DNA of 64,000 nucleotides from Oscillospiraceae bacterium (GCA_902778665.1 CACYYN010000001.1:1-64000), one strand, 5' to 3'; counted from the stretch's first letter, positions 46,098 to 55,349 are shown. Numbers and translations are program-made. Notes: generated by a model from the sequence alone, not told the origin.

Positions 46098-47467
46098 TCA
46101 AGGAATATAAAACCATAAAAGAAATCGCCAGCCCTCTGATGGTTGTTGACGGGGTGGAAAATGTCACCTACGATGAACTCGGTGAACTGGAGCTCCCTAA
46201 CGGGCAGGTTCGCCGCTGCAAAGTGCTTGAGATTGAGGGGCAGAAGGCTGTCGTTCAGCTGTTTGAATCGGCACAGGGCATCAACCTTGCCGAGACGAAA
46301 GTCCGTTTCCTCGGTCATCCCCAGCAGTTGGCAGTTTCGGAAGATATGCTCGGCCGTGTTTTCAACGGCATGGGCAATCCCATTGACGGCGGTCCGGATA
46401 TTCTTGCAGATGCGCATATGGATATCAACGGTCTGCCCATGAATCCGGCAGCACGTGCCTATCCTGCTGAATTTATCCAGACCGGTGTCTCCGCAATTGA
46501 CGGTCTGAATACGCTTGTCCGCGGTCAGAAGCTCCCGATCTTCTCCGGCTCCGGTCTGCCTCATGCAGCCCTCGCCGCTCAGATTGCCCGTCAGGCTCGT
46601 GTCCTTGGGGATAACGAGACCTTTGCTGTTGTCTTTGCGGCCATCGGTATCACCTTTGAAGAATCTGAATACTTCATCAACGAGTTCCGCAGGACCGGCG
46701 CCATCGAGAGAACAGTTGTTTTTTCCAACCTTGCCAATGACCCAGCTGTTGAGCGTATTGCAACCCCGCGTATGGCACTTACTGCCGCCGAATACCTCGC
46801 TTTTGAAAAAGATATGCAGGTTCTGGTTATCCTTACCGATATTACCAACTATGCCGAGGCCCTGCGTGAAATCTCCGCAGCAAAGAAGGAAGTTCCTGGC
46901 CGTCGCGGCTATCCCGGCTATCTTTATACAGACCTTGCAACCATGTATGAGCGTGCAGGCCGTCGTCAGGGCAAGAAGGGATCCATCACCATGCTCCCGA
47001 TCCTCACCATGCCGGAAGATGACAAGACGCACCCCATTCCTGACCTTACAGGTTACATCACCGAGGGCCAGATTATCCTCTCACGTGATCTCTTCCGCAA
47101 AGGCATCATTCCTCCCGTGGATGTGCTTCCTTCCCTGTCCCGTCTGAAGGATAAGGGCATCGGCACCGGCAAGACCCGTGAAGATCATGCCGGCACCATG
47201 AACCAGCTCTTCGCCGCCTATTCCCGCGGTAAAGATGCGAAAGAACTTATGACCATTCTCGGTGAAGCTGCCCTCTCTGAGGACGACAAGCTGTATGCTA
47301 AATTTGCCGAAGAGTTTGAAAAGGTTTATGTCGGTCAGGGGAACAGCACCAACCGTTCCATTGAAGAGACACTGAATATCGGCTGGGATCTCCTCAGCAT
47401 TCTGCCTGTTCGTGAGTTGAAGCGAATCAAGCCCGAATATATTGAGAAGTATCTTCCCAAAAAGTAA
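46094..47467 (+). CDS. V-type ATPase regulatory subunit B
   Basis: A 457-residue non-catalytic subunit. It lacks a P-loop ([23 protein letters not shown] at that position, as usual for B), and carries [43 protein letters not shown]. The C-terminus FGEEF-like ([37 protein letters not shown]) is typical. It forms the A3B3 head with subunit A. Confidence 0.97.
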   Translation: MIKEYKTIKEIASPLMVVDGVENVTYDELGELELPNGQVRRCKVLEIEGQKAVVQLFESAQGINLAETKVRFLGHPQQLAVSEDMLGRVFNGMGNPIDGGPDILADAHMDINGLPMNPAARAYPAEFIQTGVSAIDGLNTLVRGQKLPIFSGSGLPHAALAAQIARQARVLGDNETFAVVFAAIGITFEESEYFINEFRRTGAIERTVVFSNLANDPAVERIATPRMALTAAEYLAFEKDMQVLVILTDITNYAEALREISAAKKEVPGRRGYPGYLYTDLATMYERAGRRQGKKGSITMLPILTMPEDDKTHPIPDLTGYITEGQIILSRDLFRKGIIPPVDVLPSLSRLKDKGIGTGKTREDHAGTMNQLFAAYSRGKDAKELMTILGEAALSEDDKLYAKFAEEFEKVYVGQGNSTNRSIEETLNIGWDLLSILPVRELKRIKPEYIEKYLPKK

Positions 47468-47482
47468 GGAGGGGCAACAGCA

Positions 47483-48133
47483 ATGGCATCAACTGCTATA
47501 ACCCCGACCAGAATGGTGCTCAATCAGCTCAAAGGCCGTCTGAGAACTGCCCGCCGCGGGCATAAGCTCCTCAAAGATAAGCGCGATGAGCTGATGCGCC
47601 AGTTCATGGAAGTGATCAAACAGAATAAAATCCTGCGTACCAGGGTGGAAGAAGGGCTCACAGCAGCTTTCGGTTCCCTTCAGGTCGCGTCCTCCATTAT
47701 GTCCCCTGAGGTAATGGAACAGTCGCTCCTGTATCCCCGGCAGAGTGTGGAACTCAGCGTGAAATATAAAAACGTCATGAGTGTCAATGTGCCGGAGTAC
47801 AGCTTCACGACGAAGAATAACGATCCGTCGGAAATCTTCCCTTACGGCTTTGCTCAGACTTCCGGTGAGCTGGATGATGCGCTGGAGCAGCTGGCAAAGG
47901 TTTTTAACGATATGCTGGAGCTGGCGGAAGTTGAAAAGACCATGCAGCTTCTCGCGGAAGAAATTGAAAAAACCCGTCGCCGCGTTAACGCTCTTGAATA
48001 TTCCACCATTCCATCTCTGGAGGAAAATATCAAATACATCACCATGAAGCTCGCTGAAAACGAGAACGCCACCAAGGTCCGCCTGCTCAAAGTCAAAGAC
48101 ATGGTCCTCCAGAAAGCACACAATTTTACTTGA
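47483..48133 (+). CDS. V-type ATPase subunit D
   Basis: A 216-residue central-shaft protein. TRMVLNQLKGRLRTARRGHKLLKDKRDELMRQF is the family N-terminal coiled coil, and RRRVNALEYSTIPSLEENIKYITMKLAENE the C-terminal one. It rotates inside the A3B3 head. It is the last gene of the operon and is followed by a hairpin. Confidence 0.95.
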   Translation: MASTAITPTRMVLNQLKGRLRTARRGHKLLKDKRDELMRQFMEVIKQNKILRTRVEEGLTAAFGSLQVASSIMSPEVMEQSLLYPRQSVELSVKYKNVMSVNVPEYSFTTKNNDPSEIFPYGFAQTSGELDDALEQLAKVFNDMLELAEVEKTMQLLAEEIEKTRRRVNALEYSTIPSLEENIKYITMKLAENENATKVRLLKVKDMVLQKAHNFT

Positions 48134-48144
48134 ATCACATTAAA

Positions 48145-48179
48145 CAACCCCCACTGCTGTTCATCCAGCAGTGGGGTTG
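48145..48179. terminator. Hairpin between V-ATPase operon and tRNA-Ser
   Basis: CAACCCCCACTGCTG pairs with CAGCAGTGGGGTTG (one bulged C) around a 6-base loop. It is followed by TTGTGTGG on the plus strand and TTTAAT on the minus strand, so it could end both the ATPase message and the minus-strand tRNA transcript. Confidence 0.75.
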
Positions 48180-48184
48180 TTGTG

Positions 48185-48273
48185 TGGCGGAGAGTAAGGG
48201 ATTCGAACCCCTGTGACGTTGCCGTCTAACGGTTTTCAAGACCGCCCCGTTGTGACCACTTCGGTAACTCTCC
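48185..48273 (-). tRNA. tRNA-Ser (anticodon UGA)
   Basis: The minus strand reads GGAGAG at the 5' end and ...CTCTCC then GCCA at the 3' end, with CCA encoded. The anticodon loop is CTTGAAA between paired GCGGT/ACCGT arms, giving TGA. The T-arm GGGTTCGAATCCC and the long variable arm mark it as a class II serine tRNA reading UCA. Confidence 0.95.
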
Positions 48274-48324
48274 GTATGAAATTGAGCCTTATATTTATAT
48301 CACAATGAAGCCTCGCTGTCAAGA

Positions 48325-48570
48325 TAAATGGGACAGGTGAATGGGGGCAGATAGGACAGACGAAGCGGGGCAGATGAGACAGACTAAGCGGGACAGATGA
48401 GACGGACGAAGCGAGACAGATGGGACAGGTGAATGGGGGCAGATGAGACAGACGAAGCGGGACAGATGAGACAGGTGAATGGGGGCAGATGAGACAGACG
48501 AAGCGGGGCAGATGGGACAGACGAAGGGAGACAGATAGAACAGGCGGAGGGGGACAAATGGAGCAGGTCA
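48325..48570. repeat. 23-bp tandem repeat array, ten copies
   Basis: Units start at 48325 and then every 23 bases to 48532, with a partial unit from 48555. The constant part is CAGATGA or CAGATGG followed by GACAG. Two variant tails occur, ACGAAGCGGG(A/G) and GTGAATGGGGG, in order A B B B A B A B B and one diverged copy. The A-B doublet has itself been duplicated in copies 5-8. The array fills the space between tRNA-Ser and the stop codon of the AraC gene. The period is not a multiple of three, so it is not a coding repeat. Confidence 0.9.
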
Positions 48571-49416
48571 CTTTTTCAGATCGGCGGGGCGGATGCCGAA
48601 GCATTCGCGAAAAGCGCGGTTAAAAACAGAGTAATCGCCAAATCCGCTCATGGAAGCAGCCTGCCCGGCAGAAAAACCTTCCCGGATCAGACGGGCGGCA
48701 TAGAGCAGGCGCTTCTGGCGGATGTAGGAATGCACCGTGCTGCCGGTTTGCTGTTTAAAAAGACGCATGAAGTAATACCGGCTCAGGTAGACTCTTGCGG
48801 CGAGAAGATCGATGGAGAGTTCGGCAGACAGATTTTCATTGATGAATGAGAGCGTCTGACGGATTTTTTCGTCATATCGGTGATCTACGCCGGAAGGAGT
48901 TTTTCCGGAAACAGAAATCCTGTTGACGAGGATCAGAAATTGCATGATCAGTGTATCCCGCATGGCATCTGAGCCGTACTGCAGGTCTGACGAGGCAGCT
49001 TCATAGGAAGAAATGACAGAGGATAACAGCTTTTTCTGGGAATCATCGGGAAAGAGAAGGCAGTTTCCGGGGCGGTCGGATGACGCAAAGCAGGCCATGA
49101 GGGAGGCGTCCGGCAGAATTCGCGTGAAGTAGGTGCCGTCCAAGTAGAGAATAATTCGGTCGTAAGGAGCTGAGACGTCGATGAGGGCCTTGTGAATGGC
49201 ATGGTGGCGGACCAGAAGAACGGACCAGGGTTTCAGGGAGTAGGTGACATCCTCCACAATATAATCAACCTTGCCGGAGAGCAGGAGAACTATTTTATCG
49301 AATTCGTGAAAGTGAAAGCTTTTTTCCTGACCGGCAGTATCATGCAGATGAAAATAGTGATAGTTTTCATTGAGATAACCTTCACGGCGAAAGGTGTTGA
49401 GATTGGGGGTGACCAT
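48568..49416 (-). CDS. AraC-family transcriptional regulator
   Basis: A 282-residue regulator. The N-terminal half is a cupin-type sensor (FHFHEFDKIVLLLSGKVDYIVEDVTYSLKPWSVLLVRHHAIH). The C-terminal 100 residues are two helix-turn-helix units (LSIDLLAARVYLSRYYFMRLFKQQTGSTVHSYIRQKRLLYAARLI and AASMSGFGDYSVFNRAFRECFGIRPADLKK). It is divergent from the dicarboxylate/amino-acid symporter operon and probably controls it. The 23-bp array begins at its stop codon. Confidence 0.92.
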   Translation of the reverse strand: MVTPNLNTFRREGYLNENYHYFHLHDTAGQEKSFHFHEFDKIVLLLSGKVDYIVEDVTYSLKPWSVLLVRHHAIHKALIDVSAPYDRIILYLDGTYFTRILPDASLMACFASSDRPGNCLLFPDDSQKKLLSSVISSYEAASSDLQYGSDAMRDTLIMQFLILVNRISVSGKTPSGVDHRYDEKIRQTLSFINENLSAELSIDLLAARVYLSRYYFMRLFKQQTGSTVHSYIRQKRLLYAARLIREGFSAGQAASMSGFGDYSVFNRAFRECFGIRPADLKK

Positions 49417-49443
49417 CGGAGCCTCCGTTTCGTGAGGATTTTT

Positions 49444-49471
49444 TTCATACTATATTGTCAGAAAATGACAA
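49444..49471 (-). promoter_or_regulatory. Possible promoter of the AraC gene
   Basis: Minus strand: TTGTCA (49466-49471), 16 bases, TATGAA (49444-49449). Confidence 0.4.
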
Positions 49472-49473
49472 TA
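49453..49473. promoter_or_regulatory. Palindrome in the AraC-symporter intergenic region
   Basis: Perfect 8-bp arms TATTGTCA and TGACAATA around GAAAA. It covers the putative -35 box of the AraC gene and may be its autoregulatory or shared operator. Confidence 0.5.
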
Positions 49474-49541
49474 CAGAAGCTTTAAAAGGAACTGAAAACA
49501 GTATAAAGCACTTTTTGCAAGAATTCAAGCATGATTCGCAA

Positions 49542-49569
49542 TTTACGTTGCAATAATTCTGGTTATAAT
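49542..49569 (+). promoter_or_regulatory. Possible promoter of the symporter operon
   Basis: TTTACG (49542-49547), 16 bases, TATAAT (49564-49569). The -35 is weak, which would fit a promoter needing an activator such as the divergent AraC protein. Confidence 0.5.
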
Positions 49570-49600
49570 ATACACAACCGTGAACATGGGAGGTTTTGGT

Positions 49601-50836
49601 ATGAAATCAAAGAATATCCTCAAAAACAACTGGTTTTTCTTTACGATGATTCTTGGTATCGTGCTTGGTATAGTCGTGGGATTTGCCTGGCCGGGAGCAG
49701 GTGCCCTGGAGCCCCTGGGAACACTGTTTATCAACATGATGTTCTGTGTTGTGGTGCCGATGGTGTTTTTCTCCATTTCGTCATCCATTGCAAATATGAA
49801 GAGTGCCAAGAGAGCAGGCAAGCTGATGGGCACAACGGTGATCACCTTTATGTGCACCACCATCATCGCCTCTGTGATTATGTATGTGATCGTGCGTTTC
49901 GTGCCGATTTATATGGGTGATCCCGTATTTGAGGAATCAACGGGAACGAAAATGAATGCCGGGGAACTGATTGTCGGATTCTTTACCAAGCCTGACTTTC
50001 CGGAACTCTGGAGCCGCCGTTCCATCCTGCAGTTGATTATAGCCGGTATCTTCTTCGGATTCGGCGTTCAGATGTGCGGCGGGCCTGAGACGAAGGTTGC
50101 CGGATTGCTCGAGGAGATCACAAATGCCCTCATGAAGGTCATCAAGCTGATCAGCTATTACGCACCCATCGGATTTTTCGGCTTCTTTGCCGCGCTGGTG
50201 GCAGCACACGGTGCAGACTTTGTTTCCAGCTACGCCAGAGCTATTATCCTCTACTATGTGGTAGCTTTCCTGTATATGTTTGTATGCTTCCCGCTTTATG
50301 CCAGATTCGGCGGCGGCAAGGGTGCTGTAAAGGTAATGTTCCAGCACATCTTCCGGCCGGCTGCAGTTGCATTCGGAACATGCTCTTCCGTTGCAACCAT
50401 CCCGACCAATATGGAAGTTTCAGAGGATACGGGAATTTCCAAGGACGTGACAGATATCGTGCTTCCTATGGGCGCAACGATGAATATGGACGGCTCCGGC
50501 ATGAGCGCTATTATAAAGGTGGCCTTCCTCTTCGGCATGTTCGGCAAAGATTTTGCCACGACGGATGCGCTTCTGGCGATTGTTGTTGCGACTGTTTCTT
50601 CCGTAGCTATGTCCGGCATTCCGGGCGGCGGCGGAACCGGCGAACTGGTGCTTTGCTCTCTGTTCTTCCCGGAGCAGCTGGCAGTGGCATTCCCCATTGC
50701 GCAGGCAATCGGCGATCTGGTGGACCCCCCTGCAACGATGGTCAATGCGGCAGGCGACTATGTGGCATCCTTTATCGTATCCCGTTTCAACGACGGAAAA
50801 GACTGGTTTCAGAAAAAGCTGAACGAGAAGAAGTAA
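49601..50836 (+). CDS. Dicarboxylate/amino acid:cation symporter
   Basis: A 411-residue DAACS-family transporter (GltP/GltT/DctA group). The serine-rich loop FSISSSIANM is early in the chain, then GTCSSVATIPTNME is the first re-entrant hairpin, GATMNMDGSGMSAIIKVAFLFGMFG the NMDGT-type cation site, and GIPGGGGTGELVL the second hairpin. NMDGS in place of NMDGT is conservative. It would import glutamate, aspartate, serine or dicarboxylates with Na+ or H+. ATG 49601 follows GGGAGG. The dapF-like gene begins right after its stop. Confidence 0.92.
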   Translation: MKSKNILKNNWFFFTMILGIVLGIVVGFAWPGAGALEPLGTLFINMMFCVVVPMVFFSISSSIANMKSAKRAGKLMGTTVITFMCTTIIASVIMYVIVRFVPIYMGDPVFEESTGTKMNAGELIVGFFTKPDFPELWSRRSILQLIIAGIFFGFGVQMCGGPETKVAGLLEEITNALMKVIKLISYYAPIGFFGFFAALVAAHGADFVSSYARAIILYYVVAFLYMFVCFPLYARFGGGKGAVKVMFQHIFRPAAVAFGTCSSVATIPTNMEVSEDTGISKDVTDIVLPMGATMNMDGSGMSAIIKVAFLFGMFGKDFATTDALLAIVVATVSSVAMSGIPGGGGTGELVLCSLFFPEQLAVAFPIAQAIGDLVDPPATMVNAAGDYVASFIVSRFNDGKDWFQKKLNEKK

Positions 50837-51694
50837 ATGCAATATACAAAAATGCACGGGGCAGGCAACTCCTTTGTGCTGATTGAAAACAGAAACGGCG
50901 AGCTTGGCGGGATTGATCCCGCTGAGCTCGCCAGGCTTCTTTGCGGAAAGGAAAAAGGACCGGGCGCGGACGGGCTGATTATCGTGACGGATGCCGGAAA
51001 AGAAGCCGACTTTGGAATGCTCTTTTACAATGCGGACGGGACCAGAGGCGAAATGTGCGGCAACGGAGCGAGATGCCTTGCCCGATACGGCGTGGAGCAC
51101 GGGCTGGCAGAGGATGCGGAAAACATCCGGATTCTTGCAACGGCAGGGCTTGTCAGGGCGAGAAGAATAACAGAGGAGCAGTATGAAGTAAGGCTGAATG
51201 ATCCGTCTGTAATTGACCTGCACCGGAAAGTATTTGCTGCGGGAAAGGAATATGACTGCGCGTACATAGAACTCGGAAGCCCGGGGATCCCCCATGCGGT
51301 TGTGGAGGTATCAGCCGCTGAGCTTGAGAAAAAAGAAAATCTGCGGGAGAGAGGACGGATGCTGCGGCACAGCGAAGCATTCCCCAGAGGTGCCAACGTG
51401 ACCTTTGCCTGCATTATGGGAGAACACGCGATAACGGCAATCACCTTTGAGCGGGGCGTGGAGGACTTTACCCTTGCCTGCGGGACCGGATGCGGAGCCA
51501 CCGCGGTCAGTCTGATTCTCCGGGGGAAAATCCCGGGGAATAGGGTTGAAATTGATATGCCCGGGGGCCATCTAAGCGTCAGCATCTGTATTGACGGAGA
51601 AGGCGTGCATGACGTCCTCCTGACGGGACCGACAGCTGTTGTGGACAGGGGAGAAACTGCGCTGCCCGGCAGACAGACAAATAAGGAATTGTAA
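50837..51694 (+). CDS. dapF: Diaminopimelate epimerase-family protein
   Basis: A 285-residue two-domain epimerase. The catalytic cysteines lie in MCGNGARCLARY (Cys73) and LACGTGCGATAV (second Cys), with ERGVEDFTLACGTG keeping the substrate-binding Glu-Arg. KMHGAGNSFV at the N-terminus replaces the usual GNDF with GNSF, and GTGCGA replaces GTGAxA. It may epimerise LL-diaminopimelate for peptidoglycan and lysine, but its place in a transporter operon leaves another amino acid possible. Confidence 0.82.
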   Translation: MQYTKMHGAGNSFVLIENRNGELGGIDPAELARLLCGKEKGPGADGLIIVTDAGKEADFGMLFYNADGTRGEMCGNGARCLARYGVEHGLAEDAENIRILATAGLVRARRITEEQYEVRLNDPSVIDLHRKVFAAGKEYDCAYIELGSPGIPHAVVEVSAAELEKKENLRERGRMLRHSEAFPRGANVTFACIMGEHAITAITFERGVEDFTLACGTGCGATAVSLILRGKIPGNRVEIDMPGGHLSVSICIDGEGVHDVLLTGPTAVVDRGETALPGRQTNKEL

Positions 51695-52557
51695 TGGGAA
51701 AAGAATTTGATTCAAAAAAATACAGGATTGCGGCATTTGATGTGGACGGAACCCTGATTTGCCATGGAAAGCAGATACGGCCTAAAGTGCAGGAAAGCCT
51801 GGTAAAGCTGCGCGAGAGCGGAATTGTGACTGTGGTTGCAACCGGGAGAGATGAGCTGCAGATGCCGCCGGATCTGATGAAATGCTTCTCCTACGCGGTT
51901 ACCGCAAACGGAGGATGTGTTTCCGAGCCGGCAACCGGAAGACTTATTACCGGGCATCCGTTTTCCAAAGAGCTGCTCCTGGAAATGATGAACACACTGA
52001 AGAAAATGACGGGAGAGTGCATTCTATTTCGCAGAGGAAGCATGCCGGGGGCTCCGTATGCGCTGAAATGTCTGTTTGAAAAATACCCTCCCGGAACCAA
52101 AAGCTTTCTTCCGCCGAAGAAGGGGCCTTTGCCGGGGCGGCCGATGCCGGTGCCTGCGATTCGGGCACTGGCGTGGTACAGTCCGTTTCCGGTTTACAAG
52201 GTTAAGTGCTATTTTCGCGATCCCTCAAGACTGGAAGAGGCGTATGAAAGGATGCGGGAAGATAAGCGTCTGACGGTAATCCTGATGGATGAGGATGACC
52301 TGGAAATAACGCTGGCGGGTATTTCAAAAGCGTCAGCAATCGGAGAATTATGCCGTGAAATCGGAATGACGCAGGATAATGTCGCAGCTTTCGGTGACAG
52401 CGGAAATGACCTGGAAATGCTCCGCGCTGCCGGATTCTCGGTCGTGATGGGGAACGGAGAGGAGTGCGTGAAGCCTTCTGCGGATTATATTGCCCCGAGT
52501 GTCTATGAGGACGGGGCAGCGAAGGCGATCGCGGAGCTGTACGGTATATCCGTCTGA
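51694..52557 (+). CDS. HAD-superfamily Cof-type phosphatase
   Basis: A 287-residue hydrolase. HAD motif I is AAFDVDGTL (Asp nucleophile and the +2 Asp), motif II VVATGR, motif III lysine near GISKASAIGELC, and motif IV AAFGDSGNDLEML. The large inserted cap is of the Cof/C2B type, used for phosphosugars or cofactors. It shares one base with the dapF stop (TAATG) and ends the operon. The substrate is unknown. Confidence 0.88.
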   Translation: MGKEFDSKKYRIAAFDVDGTLICHGKQIRPKVQESLVKLRESGIVTVVATGRDELQMPPDLMKCFSYAVTANGGCVSEPATGRLITGHPFSKELLLEMMNTLKKMTGECILFRRGSMPGAPYALKCLFEKYPPGTKSFLPPKKGPLPGRPMPVPAIRALAWYSPFPVYKVKCYFRDPSRLEEAYERMREDKRLTVILMDEDDLEITLAGISKASAIGELCREIGMTQDNVAAFGDSGNDLEMLRAAGFSVVMGNGEECVKPSADYIAPSVYEDGAAKAIAELYGISV

Positions 52558-52620
52558 CACGGTAAAGATGAGGAGGCCGACGTCTTCCTCCAGCGTGTGA
52601 AAGGTAAAACATGATAAAAA

Positions 52621-52660
52621 CAGGGCTGTGAGGAATGGAACACCATTCTTCACAGCCCTG
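52621..52660 (-). terminator. Terminator of the putP-like gene
   Basis: An 18-bp stem with one mismatch and a 4-base loop. The minus strand continues TTTTTATC, making a good intrinsic terminator for the symporter gene; it may also catch transcripts from the other side. Confidence 0.85.
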
Positions 52661-52710
52661 TCTGCTGATAAGGAAAGAGATGGAGAAAAGAGAAAAACAG
52701 GAAAATCAGG

Positions 52711-54240
52711 TCAGGCAGCATTCACACTTTCAAATTCATTTGTGATCTCGCGGGATGGTGCCTTTGTGAGCAGACTCACCAGCACAATAAAGATGCAGGA
52801 AACAACGAAGGCGGGAAGCAACTCATAGATGCTGAAGATGCCGCCTTTCGGGGAAACCAGGAACTTCCAGATAAAGACGGTTGCTGCACCGGAGAACATA
52901 CCGGTGATGGCACCCCATTTGTTGCAGCGCTTCCAGAACAGGGCGAAGAGCATGACCGGGCCGAAGGTGGCACCGAAACCGGCCCAGGCGAAGGAAACCA
53001 CGCGGAAGATGGAGCTGTTAGGGTTGCTGGCAAATATCACACCGAGCACGGCAACACAGATGACCGTAATACGGGCGATGAGCATATTTTTCTTTTCATC
53101 TACCTTCAGGCCTAATACGTCACGCAGAAGATTCTGCGTCACACCGGATGCTGCACCGAGGAGCTGTGCATCGGCGGTAGACATGGTTGCTGCCAGAATT
53201 CCTGCAAGACAGAGGCCTGCAATGATGGCAGGGAAGATGCCGTTTTTCGAGAGCAGGGAGGCCGTCTGCACGATCATGTTTTCTGCCTCAGGCTCGGAAC
53301 CGGGCATAGGCAGAGCGCCGGCTTTGGCCATGGAGTAACCCACGATGCCGATAACAACGGCAACTGCAAGGGAAACCACACACCAGATGCTGCCGACTCT
53401 GCGGCTGATCTTGAGCTTCTCCTCACTTTCAACGGCCATAAAGTGAATGAGAATATGGGGCATGCCGAAATAGCCGAGACCCCAGGCCAGGGTGGAGGCA
53501 ATCATCAGCGGGGTGTAGCGGCCGGCTTGTTCTGCAAGAATGCTGGTGCTGGCGGTGAAGCTCAGATAGCCGGGAATGGCCTTTGCGTTTGCAACTACCG
53601 TGTCCCATCCGCCGGCAGTACGGATGCCGAAGAAGAGGACGACGATGAGGGCAAAGGTCATCACAATGCTCTGAATGAGACTGGTGACGGAGGCAGCCAT
53701 GAAACCGCCGAGGGCGCAGTAGGCCACAATCACGACGGCGGAGACAATCATGGAGGTCATATAATCAAAGCCGAAGAGACTGTTGAAGAGCTTACCGCAG
53801 GCGGAAAAACCGGATGCCACGTAAGGGACAAAGAAAACGATGATCATCAGAGCGCCCAGCGTTTCAATGAGCTTAGTGTTATCCCGGAAGCGAGTGGAGA
53901 GAAAATCCGGCACGGTGATGGCATGAATCCTGGAGGAATAACGGCGGAGACGATTCGCCACGATTAGCCAGTTGAGGTACGTACCGATGGAGAGACCGAT
54001 TGCCGTCCAGCTGGCTTCCGCAACGCCGCAGAAAAACGCCAGGCCCGGAACCCCCATCAGAAGATATGCGCTCATATCGGAGGCTTCGGTGCTCATTGCC
54101 GTAACAATCGGGCCGAGCTTTCTGCCGCCGAGATAGAAATCTTCAGAGTTCTGGTTGTTGGAGTACCGGATGCCGATATAAAGCATTCCGGCAAGATAAA
54201 CGATGATCGCTATCAGGATACAGATGGTGGATGAGGTCAT
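52711..54240 (-). CDS. putP: Sodium/solute symporter, PutP (proline permease) type
   Basis: A 509-residue protein with about 12-13 membrane helices. The SSS-family motifs are present: YLGGRKLGPIVTAMSTEASDMSAYLLMGVPG in helices 1-2 (with the Na+-site Ser/Asp region of PutP), SSRIHAITVPDFLSTRF, and LCLAGILAATMSTADAQLLGAASGVTQNLLRD in helix 8-9. The latter strongly favours the proline subgroup. It is divergent from a LysR gene that probably controls it. Confidence 0.93.
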   Translation of the reverse strand: MTSSTICILIAIIVYLAGMLYIGIRYSNNQNSEDFYLGGRKLGPIVTAMSTEASDMSAYLLMGVPGLAFFCGVAEASWTAIGLSIGTYLNWLIVANRLRRYSSRIHAITVPDFLSTRFRDNTKLIETLGALMIIVFFVPYVASGFSACGKLFNSLFGFDYMTSMIVSAVVIVAYCALGGFMAASVTSLIQSIVMTFALIVVLFFGIRTAGGWDTVVANAKAIPGYLSFTASTSILAEQAGRYTPLMIASTLAWGLGYFGMPHILIHFMAVESEEKLKISRRVGSIWCVVSLAVAVVIGIVGYSMAKAGALPMPGSEPEAENMIVQTASLLSKNGIFPAIIAGLCLAGILAATMSTADAQLLGAASGVTQNLLRDVLGLKVDEKKNMLIARITVICVAVLGVIFASNPNSSIFRVVSFAWAGFGATFGPVMLFALFWKRCNKWGAITGMFSGAATVFIWKFLVSPKGGIFSIYELLPAFVVSCIFIVLVSLLTKAPSREITNEFESVNAA

Positions 54241-54326
54241 AACGGTTACCTTCTTTCTTCTTTCGAACGAGATGGATTATACGGGAGAAAAATCCAAACT
54301 GCAACGGAAGCGGAATCAAAAACCTC

Positions 54327-54354
54327 TTGAATTGACGGAGAAAACCGGTATAAT
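54327..54354 (+). promoter_or_regulatory. Promoter of the LysR gene
   Basis: TTGAAT (54327-54332), 16 bases, TATAAT (54349-54354). Confidence 0.55.
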
Positions 54355-54372
54355 AGTACGTGCTTTAATAGA

Positions 54373-54390
54373 ATTCATCTTTAGATGAAT
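54373..54390. promoter_or_regulatory. Palindrome upstream of the LysR gene
   Basis: ATTCATC-TTTA-GATGAAT, 7-bp arms, within 25 bases of the LysR start. It has the dyad layout of a LysR-type recognition site and lies downstream of the -10 box, consistent with autorepression. Confidence 0.55.
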
Positions 54391-54413
54391 AAAATTCATA
54401 CTAAGGAGCGAGT

Positions 54414-55349
54414 ATGGACCTTTCACTTGCAAAATGCGAGATCCTGATGGAAGTGGTGGAATCAGGGAGCCTGACAAGTGCGTCCCAGAGGCTGGGCATT
54501 ACCCAGAGTGCTGTGAGCCACAGCATTTCCGGACTGGAGGAGGAGCTTGGATTCCCCGTCATCAAGAGGGGAAGGGGCGGTGTCAGGCTGACGGATGAGG
54601 GAGAGAGACTTCTGCCCGCTATCCGGGCACTGCTGAACAGCGCGGAACTTCTGGAACAGACGGCTTCATCCATCCGCGGGCTGGAATCGGGCACGGTACG
54701 GATCGGGTCTTTTACATCGGTGGCAGTGCACTGGCTGCCTCCCGTGCTCAAGCGCTTTCAGGAGGATTATCCGAAGGTGGACTTCCGCCTGCTGAACGGA
54801 GACTATCACGATGTGGAGCAATGGCTAAATGAGGGCAGCATTGATATCGGATTCATCAATCTCCCGTGCGATGTGAAGTGTGAATGCGTGGCGCTGATGG
54901 AGGACCGGCTGCTTGCGATTGTGCCGGAGGATAGCCGATTCGCCAGCTATCCGAAATTCCCCCTGATTGAGTGTGAAACGGAGCCCTTCATCAGCCTGCT
55001 GGAGAGCTCGGACCATGATGCGAGACGTGCTCTCGATGCGGCGGGGGTGAAGCCGAACGTCCGCTTCTATACCAAAGATGACTATGCGATTCTCGCCATG
55101 GTGGAACAGGGACTGGGCATCAGCATTATGCCGGAGCTGCTGCTGAAGGGGAGACATGACAGGCTGAAGATCCTCCCGCTGGTGCCGGAAGCAAAACGGA
55201 CGATCGGCCTGGCCATTGCTGCAGGGAACAAGGCCGGGCCGGCCGTCCGCCGGTTTGCGGAGTATGTGATTACGTATGTGCAGGGCCAAAATACTTCTCC
55301 ACAAAGTCTACGGAATCCACAGAGAATTCCCGCCCGCGAAGATAGTTGA
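54414..55349 (+). CDS. LysR-family transcriptional regulator
   Basis: A 311-residue regulator. The N-terminal helix-turn-helix is ESGSLTSASQRLGITQSAVSHSISGLEEELGFPVIKRGRGGVRLTDEGE, followed by the effector domain GTVRIGSFTSVAVHWLPPVLKRFQEDYPKVDFRL...VEQGLGISIMPELLL. The usual FxR motif reads VIKR. It is divergent from the putP-like gene, its likely target. The final 80 bases overlap the end of the convergent pseudouridine synthase gene. Confidence 0.93.
   Translation: MDLSLAKCEILMEVVESGSLTSASQRLGITQSAVSHSISGLEEELGFPVIKRGRGGVRLTDEGERLLPAIRALLNSAELLEQTASSIRGLESGTVRIGSFTSVAVHWLPPVLKRFQEDYPKVDFRLLNGDYHDVEQWLNEGSIDIGFINLPCDVKCECVALMEDRLLAIVPEDSRFASYPKFPLIECETEPFISLLESSDHDARRALDAAGVKPNVRFYTKDDYAILAMVEQGLGISIMPELLLKGRHDRLKILPLVPEAKRTIGLAIAAGNKAGPAVRRFAEYVITYVQGQNTSPQSLRNPQRIPAREDS

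Noticed and set aside
48325-48570. CRISPR array
   Set aside because: The repeats are directly adjacent with no unique spacers, and no cas genes are present.
48236-48604. Minus-strand frame through the 23-bp repeats, giving a repetitive LSHLPRFVCPICPHSPV-like peptide
   Set aside because: The unit is 23 bases, not a multiple of three; the frame overlaps the tRNA and the AraC gene and lacks a ribosome site.
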